A stretch of DNA of 64,000 nucleotides, taken from Pseudanabaena sp. BC1403 (GTDB lineage Bacteria; Cyanobacteriota; Cyanobacteriia; Pseudanabaenales; Pseudanabaenaceae). Every line of letters begins with the position of its first letter. Position 1 is the first letter of the stretch. Of the stretch, positions 43,606-51,900 are shown piece after piece. A program made the translations under genes and the position numbers. Under the pieces are notes generated by a model, which ran no database searches, was not told the DNA's origin, and worked only from the letters and a program-made list of their open reading frames with translations. The stretch spans positions 124,001 to 188,000 of the forward strand of contig NZ_PDDM01000008.1 of assembly GCF_002914585.1 (NCBI RefSeq), written 5' to 3'.

Positions 43606-45111
43606 CTTACTTTTCCCGTTAAGTATGAATTTGAGCAAGAAGCCAACCTTGGCAAAGTTCACGTAGATTAGACCAACCACGCCAGAGGACTTGAATGCCA
43701 ATGGGAGATTTACGACGATGTTCAAGATAGCCACCAAGGAAAGCAATCGACTCGATAGCCCAAGCAACAGTTAAGACAGGAGGAGATTTAGGGAATCTAG
43801 CCTTTAAAACCTGAATTTGGACAGGAGAAAGAATCTCAACGGCAGGAGCATCAGGTTGATTGCGATGGAGATAAGTAACCTGTAAAAGTTCAACGGCACA
43901 GACACTTAAAAAGCCTAACAAGGTCTTCATCCCTTCAGCAGCAAGTCGATAGCGCTCACACTGACAGCCAGACTTAAAGATTTTATGGAAATCTTCCACA
44001 CGCCAACGGTAAGTATACCAACGCAAAATCTTCATTGCCGTTTCTAAGTCTTCCACGACTTCAGTGGTCAAAAGCATCCACTCCAAAGGAGTTTCACCTT
44101 CAGGACAATCGATTTCCGTTGCATAGACAGCATAGACTTGTAATGGGTCACGATTGTCAAAACGATAGGGAACCCGTAGATGAACCTTAGAAAATCGTAC
44201 TGCTAATTTCGCGATACGGGCTTTACGTTTACCAGTCTCTGGTACTTTGATTTCCTGTTCAAATCTTACGGGTTGCGACTCCAGTTTTTGCCATAGTCGT
44301 TCGCTATTTTGGTCTAAGCTACGGTCATGGGCTGCTCTTACTAATACCCCTGTATGTTTCAGTTGTCGTACTTGGTCGAAGACTTCGGTGATATCTCCTT
44401 CACGGTCGAAAATATGAATTACATGGGTGCTGCTACTGACTTGATGCTCGACTTCGCTCATTGCTTCTACCCATCGATAAGATTCTTTATCTTTGAATAA
44501 CCTTTGTCGGGCTGCTTTTCGGGCAAGCGCCTGTCGTTGCTTTTTCGCTTCTGCGGTTTCATCTTGCGGTGGCTTTGCTTTTGGTTCTCGGTTCCACAAT
44601 TTTTGCCATAACAACCCGATTACTTGTCCTTGTTCGGGGGCGATCGCTAAGGCACTATGCAGAATTAATCCGTTCCCACCGTTTCCTGTTGGTCCATACC
44701 CTTCCCGTTTGGCTTTAATTTTGCCATAATCTAGATAGGTGGTATCTCCTATGCATAAGACCAATTCTTGTTCTTCCACGGCTTCACTGGTCATTTGACA
44801 GTGTGGTTTTATGATCTTGCTAAATTCTGTTTTCCGATTGGCGAAAACTCATAAGCTCTTTTTAACTCAGAGCCACTTTTGAATATCTCGGACAACGCTT
44901 TCCCAAATCCTTCACTTAGTTTTTTGCCGATTGTGTAGGCTCTGTCGCTTAGTCTCTCATCCCCTAATTCACAACTCGCAAAGTTTTTGTCCCACCAGTT
45001 CATCATTTTTCTTGCCTACTTTTACTTCATTTTTTATACTTTAACCTCATCTGTGCCCTTTCCCTGAAAGACCCTTCTGTTATGCCTTTCAAAGATCCCG
45101 TGAAAAGTAAG
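43606..45111 (-). mobile_element. IS4-superfamily insertion sequence (1506 bp) with 10-bp target duplication
   Basis: The ends are CTTACTTTTCCCG (43606-43618) and its near inverted copy CGTGAAAAGTAAG (45099-45111), 12 of 13 matching. The 10-bp direct repeat GTCTTGTGAT flanks the element exactly at 43596-43605 and 45112-45121. It encodes one transposase of the Tn5/IS50-like type, which is frameshifted. The intact target duplication and ends suggest a fairly recent insertion next to the 37-bp hairpin. Confidence 0.92.
43619..45006 (-). pseudogene. IS4-superfamily transposase, frameshifted
   Basis: The N-terminal piece (from ATG near 45006; WWDKNFASCELGDERLSDRA, the Tnp DNA-binding domain) stops at 44809. 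The rest (MTSEAVEEQELVLCIGDTTYLDYGK, the first catalytic Asp, to the YRWRVEDFHKIFKSGC block with the catalytic Glu) is in another frame. Restoring one base in the A-run at 44844-44847 joins them through KRAYEFFANRKTEFSKI, the usual transition in this family. The frameshift is thus a single-base deletion in a homopolymer. It may be a true mutation or a sequencing error. Confidence 0.88.
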
Positions 45112-45200
45112 GTCTTGTGATGACCTTTGAAGGGTTACGGGTTACATAATTTTTGTTGAGCTTTATAGCAAGAGAGCTATTTTATCTGTTCGCATGGATA

Positions 45201-45362
45201 AAAATTGAATGCGATCGCCACCAGAATAATTAGGCGCGATCGCTTAAATATTATTTGTCTTTGAGATCGGGACGAATCCTGAAAGCGATCGCCTATAACT
45301 TCTTTGAACTCAACAGCGAAATTAATCCATTTTTGCTTGCTAGATCTTGGCTAGAAATAGAC
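45201..45362. repeat. 162-bp dispersed repeat, copy A
   Basis: It aligns end to end with 46182-46344, both starting AAAA(T/G)TTGAATGCGATCGCC and including CGATCGCTTAA, TTATTTGTCTTTG, CATCCTGAAAG-like and CTCAACA(G/A)CGAAA blocks. Overall identity is about 70%. The two copies are in direct orientation and enclose the DUF433/DUF5615 gene pair. Nothing else is seen in the 45122-45412 gap. Confidence 0.75.
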
Positions 45363-45412
45363 AGCCTTGCCCATGCTCCTATTCATTGATATTAAGATGG
45401 TGATTATTATAT

Positions 45413-45763
45413 TTAGAAGAAAGGGATAAAAAGAACTTGCCCTTCATATTCTTCAGGTTCACTACAACAAATAAATAGTTCTAAATCATCAATAATTTTA
45501 CCAATTGGGGCTGTCGCAATCACTTCAACAACTCCAGTCATAGGTAATCCTTGATTGACACGCTCGTATGCATACATCGTAATAGTGGCTACGTCATGGG
45601 TAAGCAAGATACGTCCCTCGTTCGCAGCCCATTCCAAAATAACTGGATCATCAGTATGCATCAGCCCTACGTCTTGCACTCGAACTAAATCCAGTTCAGG
45701 CAAGCGTCTCATTAGACCACGCAATATAGCTCCGTTAAAATTTTCGTCACTTAGAAGGCGCAT
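45413..45763 (-). CDS. DUF5615 PIN-like toxin
   Basis: A 116-residue protein. It starts MRLLSDENFNGAILRGLMRR and contains DVGLMHTDDPVILEWAANEG then RILLTHDVATI, the D-x-N and T-x-D motifs of the PIN-like DUF5615 family. These are predicted RNase toxins paired with DUF433 antitoxins (a VapBC-like arrangement). Its 5' end overlaps the 3' end of the antitoxin gene by 17 bp. Confidence 0.9.
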   Translation of the reverse strand: MRLLSDENFNGAILRGLMRRLPELDLVRVQDVGLMHTDDPVILEWAANEGRILLTHDVATITMYAYERVNQGLPMTGVVEVIATAPIGKIIDDLELFICCSEPEEYEGQVLFIPFF

Positions 45764-46118
45764 TTTGCCCTGCTTCTTTTTGTGACTGACGAGTAAGCAA
45801 TCGCTGCCTCAGTTCCACTAGATTGTGCTTTTGAGTAAGTTGCTGTCTGAGTTGTTGCGCTTTTTGATTGCGTTGCTCTAAATAATTGTCAATTTCCTGA
45901 CGATGGCTTAGATAATAAGCGATCGCACTATATATGTCTTCTAAATGAAGAACTGGATACTGAATAGCGATTTCTTCTGGAGTAGAGCCATTGTGGTATG
46001 TAGCAAGTAGACTATCTAAAGTCACTCGACTGGAACCTATACGGATACCTCCTACTTCATCCCAACGTAGAGGGGGAGAGGTTGCTTGGAATTTAGCTGT
46101 GGCGCTCATTAGGGACAT
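45747..46118 (-). CDS. DUF433 antitoxin
   Basis: A protein of about 123 residues with the DUF433 core WDEVGGIRIGSSRVTLDSLL, YHNGSTPEEIAIQYPVL and LEDIYSAIAYYLSHRQEID, then a Gln-rich helical tail. DUF433 proteins carry a winged helix-turn-helix and neutralise PIN-type toxins. I use the ATG at 46118; the one at 46109 is also possible. The longer upstream frame starts without a ribosome-binding site. Confidence 0.88.
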   Translation of the reverse strand: MSLMSATAKFQATSPPLRWDEVGGIRIGSSRVTLDSLLATYHNGSTPEEIAIQYPVLHLEDIYSAIAYYLSHRQEIDNYLEQRNQKAQQLRQQLTQKHNLVELRQRLLTRQSQKEAGQNAPSK

Positions 46119-46181
46119 GTTGCACCTGATTTGAACTGTATAAAAATATTGTAGCAAGAAGCATAATGCGATCACATGTCC

Positions 46182-46344
46182 AAAAGTTGAATGCGATCGC
46201 CTCCAGTGTATTTAAGTGCGATCGCTTAATAATTATTTGTCTTTGCAGCAGAACGCATCCTGAAAGAGAGCGCCAACAACCTCTCTTAGCTCAACAACGA
46301 AACAAACAATTTTTGATTGCTTAATCTTGTCTGGGAACAGAGAC
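46182..46344. repeat. 162-bp dispersed repeat, copy B
   Basis: Direct repeat of 45201-45362. The sub-block 46218-46266 is also about 90% identical to 54271-54319, which overlaps the 3' end of the NitF gene. Read on the minus strand, this sub-block would encode a FQDAFCCKDK-like tail, comparable to FQDASRRKDK of NitF. Confidence 0.75.
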
Positions 46345-46354
46345 GAGTTTCACT

Positions 46355-46777
46355 TTACAAACGTGCCAAGTGAAAAAGCAATACAAAAACCCACCCTGTA
46401 ACAAATATAAACGGCAAGGCTCTCCAAGGTCGGAGGAACCACAGTACACCTGACTTTGCTGAGCGAAATCCAACTATGTCGGGACCATCGTAGTCACTTG
46501 GTCTGTAGCTATCCCACCAAGCTATTAAATTCTTTAAAGCTTGGCTGTAGAACGGAAAAGACGAATAAGCAGATAATGCTACAACAATACCAAGGAATGT
46601 AAAAGAAAATACTAATCCACTCGCATCTTTTTTATCCCATGAAAAGCTTAGTCCAGCGAAAAGCAATCCTTGAATAGAGACTAACCAGTTTATGCGATCA
46701 TTAAGCAGCTTATTTTCCTGCTCTATCATACTGCGAATTGTCTTAGCCGTCTCGCTAACCTTTTGATGATCTTCCAT
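46355..46777 (-). CDS. Hypothetical membrane protein
   Basis: A 140-residue protein with an amphipathic N-terminal helix (about 1-30) and three hydrophobic segments (INWLVSIQGLLFAGLSFSW; GLVFSFTFLGIVVALSAYS; ALPFIFVTGWVFVLLFHLA). I recognise no family, although small three-helix proteins of this kind accompany some defence and nucleotide-signalling systems. No partner gene is evident. ATG at 46777. Confidence 0.65.
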   Translation of the reverse strand: MEDHQKVSETAKTIRSMIEQENKLLNDRINWLVSIQGLLFAGLSFSWDKKDASGLVFSFTFLGIVVALSAYSSFPFYSQALKNLIAWWDSYRPSDYDGPDIVGFRSAKSGVLWFLRPWRALPFIFVTGWVFVLLFHLARL

Positions 46778-46932
46778 AATATTGCCGACCTAATCGATAT
46801 ATTACCTGTTTGAATAAATGCTTCTAATTTTAACGACAAACAGATAGCCTAGAATTACTACCTCTACCAGAATTTAGCAGTTAGACAACTAATTAGACTG
46901 AAAACTTTTACATAATCACCCTGATTACGATG

Positions 46933-47040
46933 ACTATACAGAAACTTTCTGGGTAACACAACTATCTTTGCATGTTATACAGAATTTTTCTGGCTAACAT
47001 CGCATATAAGTGAGTTATGCCGAAAAATGCTGGTTAACAC
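46933..47040. repeat. Three 27-bp direct repeats
   Basis: Units at 46933-46959, 46974-47000 and 47014-47040 share (G/A)(T/C)TAT(A/G)C, AGAAATTTTTCTGG-like and TAACAC blocks, at 40-41 bp spacing. They lie in the 318-bp gap upstream of the membrane-protein gene and may be degenerate copies of a small repeat or binding sites. Nothing else in this gap is recognised. Confidence 0.55.
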
Positions 47041-47095
47041 TACAGAGCAAAAGCCGAAAAAACTTCTAGCCCGATCGCAAAACATCGCATTAAAC

Positions 47096-47959
47096 TCAAA
47101 ACGAATCTAAACATTCCTGCATTGCTTGCGCCATAGTTTCGCGATCGCAGTGATAGCGGCGACCATGCCCAGGCAAAACCCACTCAAACTGATAGGTTGC
47201 TAACCGTTCCATCGATCGCTCTAATTCATCCCATGAATACCAACAAGCATTCCGAAACGCGATTAAACGCTGAAGTTGCTCAGACCATGCAAAATGATCG
47301 CCCGAAAACAGAAACTTCTGCCCATATAGCAAAACCGTATGTCCCTTGGTATGTCCAGCCACAGGAATGATTAGTAGATCATCCGCGATCGCGATCGCAT
47401 CGGTTCCCGTCAATTGCATCTCCACACTGCAAGTACTAGTCGTAATATCATCTTGATGCAGAATGCGATCGCAGCCAAAATGGTCATGGAACTTCTGATG
47501 ATCGGCAACATCATCACGATGGGTCAGATACAAATAACGAATCCCTCCCATCGCTTCCAATTGTTTCACCAATGGAGCCGCAAAACGTGGTGAATCGACC
47601 AAGATATTGCCTTCAGGATGCTGGATCAAGTAACTAGCCGCACCATAAGAAGACTCCGCATGATAACCGCAATGGAAGACATTTTGGTCAATGAGAATAG
47701 GAAAGCTTTGCTGCACCATCTGAATATCGGTGGGCTTCTCAACTGTGGCAATAGAAGCAGTGGGACAAGATAAAACTGCTTGCAAGGCTCTAAGACGTTC
47801 GATTTCATTAGTGGGCTGATGATAAACAGCAGACTGCTCGGCTACTTGATGAAATATCTCTGGAGCCATCCATCGACAGGTATCGCAATCAATGCAGGTG
47901 CTATCAACATAAAAATCACCACTCACATTATGAGGAAGTCGTCGTTCAATTTTTGCCAT
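47096..47959 (-). CDS. Ferredoxin-metallo-beta-lactamase fusion protein
   Basis: A protein of about 287 residues. The N-terminal 75 residues form a single-cluster ferredoxin-like domain (STCIDCDTCRWMAPEIF, and a distant CPTASI). The remainder is a metallo-beta-lactamase hydrolase with LTHRDDVADHQKF (HxxxxDH-type zinc motif), IIPVAGHTKGHTVLLY and FSGDHFAW, ending WVLPGHG. Such fusions occur in cyanobacteria and plants; the substrate is not known. I use the ATG at 47959; the longer frame runs into a terminator hairpin. Confidence 0.88.
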   Translation of the reverse strand: MAKIERRLPHNVSGDFYVDSTCIDCDTCRWMAPEIFHQVAEQSAVYHQPTNEIERLRALQAVLSCPTASIATVEKPTDIQMVQQSFPILIDQNVFHCGYHAESSYGAASYLIQHPEGNILVDSPRFAAPLVKQLEAMGGIRYLYLTHRDDVADHQKFHDHFGCDRILHQDDITTSTCSVEMQLTGTDAIAIADDLLIIPVAGHTKGHTVLLYGQKFLFSGDHFAWSEQLQRLIAFRNACWYSWDELERSMERLATYQFEWVLPGHGRRYHCDRETMAQAMQECLDSF

Positions 47960-47991
47960 AATATTTCTTACCCAAAGAATAAGCGTTATAA

Positions 47992-48042
47992 AGTGAATGA
48001 TTAGTAGTGCGCGGCGGAGCCGCGCACTACTAATCATTCACT
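47992..48042. terminator. Perfect 23-bp-arm hairpin
   Basis: Arms AGTGAATGATTAGTAGTGC... enclose loop CGGAG. It lies just downstream of the stop of the 48056 gene (minus strand), where it probably ends transcription. Confidence 0.8.
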
Positions 48043-48055
48043 GGGAAAGGAGTAA

Positions 48056-48820
48056 CTACTTGGAAGGTGCAGGTTTGTCATAAAATTGCTTTGAAAAATC
48101 TGGAATTGACTTAGGATCGAAACCCAGTCTGATAAAGCTGATCGACTTTAATTCCCTATCCACGTAATGAATAAATTTAGCTGGGGCTAAACTCTCGTTA
48201 GAGATCGTTTCACCTGTTGCTAAATAACTCAAAACCTCATTTCTCAAGCCCAAATAATTGACATATATCTTTTGGCTAGCTTCAAGATTATCTTTATGTT
48301 GAAATATCAGAGAGATATTGCCATAAAAGATCACAATCCCACTTGTTACAATAAAGATATTTATAAGAGCATTGTTGACTCTTTCCCAGCCCACCTTACT
48401 AATAAAGAAGAGACTGACGATCGCTAAAGCAGCGCATCCGCCCATCGTCGCCAACGAGATATAGTACTGTTTATAAAAAAATCCCATGATATTGGCATGG
48501 GTATCCGCAAGCCTCTCAATCTCTTGAAATTGCGCGATAATTCTATTACGCTCATATATTGTCGGCGATAGCTTTGCTGTAGCGGATTCTAATTGTTCGA
48601 TGGTGATTCTTTCAGGTTTAAAAATCCATTCTTTTTCCCATACATTACTAATTAAGAACATGATGATCCAAGCAATTACCGCAATCGAGAGTAAAGCACT
48701 AGATAAAGCAACATGTCCAAACAATGTCGGTTGATAGTTATTCTCTTTAGAAATCGCCCATATCAGCCACTTGGGAATAGTTCTTGATGGAGTTTGCACT
48801 TTTTCTGTATCTGTAGACAT
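48056..48820 (-). CDS. Hypothetical membrane protein with coiled-coil loop
   Basis: A protein of about 254 residues with four hydrophobic helices (about 40-62, 118-140, 155-177) and a helical, charged loop between the first two (ITIEQLESATAKLSPTIYER). The C-terminal domain is soluble. No family is recognised. The ATG at 48820 has GAGG ten bases upstream; the longer frame start at 48841 lacks this. It lies between two perfect hairpins and so is likely a single-gene unit. Confidence 0.72.
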   Translation of the reverse strand: MSTDTEKVQTPSRTIPKWLIWAISKENNYQPTLFGHVALSSALLSIAVIAWIIMFLISNVWEKEWIFKPERITIEQLESATAKLSPTIYERNRIIAQFQEIERLADTHANIMGFFYKQYYISLATMGGCAALAIVSLFFISKVGWERVNNALINIFIVTSGIVIFYGNISLIFQHKDNLEASQKIYVNYLGLRNEVLSYLATGETISNESLAPAKFIHYVDRELKSISFIRLGFDPKSIPDFSKQFYDKPAPSK

Positions 48821-48905
48821 AACCCAACCTCTTGAAATCAATTTACTGTTTATAGTCTATTTTGTAGCGAGATGTTCTAAGTGGCAGTCGTCTTAGGACA
48901 AATCA

Positions 48906-48958
48906 AAACCCAAGAATTGATTGGCGGCGCAAAGCGCCGCCAATCAATTCTTGGGTTT
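48906..48958. terminator. Perfect 24-bp-arm hairpin
   Basis: Arms 48906-48929 and 48935-48958 (AAACCCAAGAATTGATTGGC...) with loop CAAAG, 38 bp beyond the stop of the large hybrid kinase on the minus strand. Confidence 0.85.
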
Positions 48959-48996
48959 ACACTTGGCGACAGCTATAACTTTGATATAGGAACCAG

Positions 48997-51900
48997 TTAA
49001 CTAGCCCCAATTAATTGTCGAATTAACTCATTTAATTGCCTGAGTTTCACGGGTTTGCTGAGATAACTAGTAGCTCCAGCGGATAGACAACGTTCTTCAT
49101 CACCATTCATCGCTAAAGCAGTTAGCGCAATGATAGGAGTATTTTGAAACTGTGAATCTTGACGGATTTGTTGAATAGCTTCAATTCCATCCATTATAGG
49201 CATTTGAATATCCATCAAAATTATGTCGGGATGCTCGGCTTGCGCCAATGCGATCGCTTCCAGTCCATTGTTGGCAATAATGAATCGATAACCATAGATT
49301 TCTAGGTAGCCGACAATTGTGCTGATATTGGCTTCATGATCTTCCGCAAGCAAGATGAGATGTGATACTTCTGCTTTGTCAGGTATTGATGAGTATGGTT
49401 GGTTGGATTGCTCAGAAGTACTGGTTATCTCTGGTATAGATGAAACAGGTTCGCAAGGAAGTTCGATGCTAAAACAGCTACCAACCCCGACCTCACTTGT
49501 TAAGTTAACAACACCTCCATGAAGTTCTGTAATCTGTTTCACCAAAGTTAAACCTAGTCCCGTACCTGTATATTGCCGATTGAGGGCACTATCAATTTGG
49601 ATGAAGGGTTTAAATAGTCTAGCCATATCTTCTGGGGCAATACCAATTCCTGTGTCTGTAATGGCTATTTTGATATAGCTTCTAGTTTGTAATATTGCTG
49701 AACTCTGTTCATGTGCAATCTGATTGTGATGCTCATTAGTTATATCTCGCAAACCCAATGACTCTAACTCTTCATTTTGCTGGTGATGGCTTGCTTCCAA
49801 GGTAATACATCCACCGTCTGGCGTGAATTTAACCGCATTGTTGAGTAAATTAATTAGAACTTGTAGGATACGACGTTCATCAATTAATAGTTTTGGAAGT
49901 TGGGGCGGTATGTTCGCTCTTATCTGAATCCTTTTTTTCAGAGCCTGCTGCTTAATAAATGCCATACTATAGTTACATAAAGCACTTATATCTGCTGGCT
50001 GTAAATCTAGGTCTATTTGACCCGATTCAATTTTGGCAACATCTAGAATGTCGTTTATTAGGCTTAGTAGATGATTACCACTATCTTCGATTGTTTTTAT
50101 AAGTCTAATCTGTTTATCATTTAATGAACCAAATATCAATTCTTGCAACGCCTCAGACATTCCTAAAATGGCATTGAGAGGTGTGCGGAGTTCATGACTC
50201 ATGTTGGCGAGAAACTCATCTTTCAGGCGAGTTGCGCGGATGAGTTCTTCATAGGCGCGCTGGAGTTGGAATTCTGCTTGCTTACGATCGCTAATATCTC
50301 TCATAATGGTCGAAAAATTCTCGACGATGCCATCGGCTGATTTGTGAGCAATAATCACTTGGGAAACAGGAATTTCTCCGCCTTTTCCATCCAACAGTGC
50401 TAATTCTCCAGACCAACTACCTTCCTGAATCGCTACGGGTAGAGCCTGTTCAGATATAATTTTATTGACCCAATCTGGATGACAATCAGTAACAATGCGA
50501 TGATCTTTGGGATCACCGATTTCAGGACGTAGTTTTCGGAGTTGCTTGTTGTGCCACAAAATCTCACCTTGAGCATCGATCATCCCGATATAATCTGGCG
50601 TTGCTTCAAGTATTGCTGTAAGTTTTGTTTGTTCTTGTTCTAATTTTTTGCGATCGGTAATATCTAGAACGACTCCATCCCAGACAGTATCACCATTTTT
50701 ATGTCGTTCTGGACGAGCCATAATTTGTACCCATTTAAGCCCTGCTTGGGGGAGAATCAACCTTTCTTCAATAAAGAATGGTTTCAAGGATTCAGCCGAA
50801 ACTTTTACTTCTTCTAGTGTTATAGGCATGTCATCTGGGTGAACTCTCTCCCATAGATGGCTAACACTCTGGAGCACAATGTCTGGTTCGAGTTCAAAAA
50901 ATTGCCGAACTTGGGGACTCACATAGGTGCATTCATCGCTACCATCTGGATGCAAGACATAGCGATAAATCATCCCAGGCACACTTTCTGTAATCCGCTT
51001 AAACTTCGTTTCGCTCTCTTGCAGAGCAATTTCTGTTGTTTTGCGTTCTGTAATATCGGTCAGAGTGCCGACATAGCCAATCACATTGCCATCATCATCG
51101 AACTCCTTCGCTACCTGTATGTAACACCAAGTCGTGGTTCCATCTAAGCGGAGATGCCTAGCTTCGCTTCCTCGAATGTCAAAATCCCCATCCCCAGTTT
51201 GGGTATAGTATTCAGCCCATTCGGCAATATTTTGCGCGCTATCGTCGGGGTGTAATGCCTCCATCCAACCGTATCCCAAAGCTGCTTCCATTGGTCGCCC
51301 ACTCAGAGCACTCCAGCGCTCATTGACATAGACACAGTGCATAGGTGTATCAAAGCGAAAAATGGCAACTGGAGACGCTGCTACTAAGCTGGCATATCGG
51401 CGCTCACTTTCTCTCAGGGCAAGTTCTACAGTTTTGCGATTGGTAATATCTACTGCAATACCTACAGTTCCTGCTAGCACTTGTCGAGCGTCTCTAAAGG
51501 GAGTTTTCGTGGTTTCTATCCACCCCAGCGTGCCATCGGCAAGAGCAACTCGTTCTTCTACGACCTTGCGTTGAAACGATTGCAGGACTTGGGCATCATC
51601 ATCTCGATAGGCTTGCGCTAGGTCAGCGGGCCAAATATCATAATCTGTTTTGCCAACGATCTCGTCAACGGTAATGCCACAGGACTGAGCAAAGGGTTGA
51701 TTCACCGCAATAAATCGACTTTGTTCATCCTTAATCCAAGCAATGTAGGGAATATTATTGAGCAGGGCTTGTAGATGATTTTGCTTGAGAATTAGTTCTT
51801 GCTCAGCCACTTTGCGATCGCTAATATCTGTCAGAGTGCCGACATAGCCGATGAGGTTACCAGCTTCATCGAACTCTTGAACAACTTGAGAATAAAACCA

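Noticed and set aside
47960-48037. N-terminal extension of the ferredoxin-MBL gene
   Set aside because: The extra 26 codons run into a perfect terminator hairpin, and the ferredoxin fold starts normally at the ATG at 47959.
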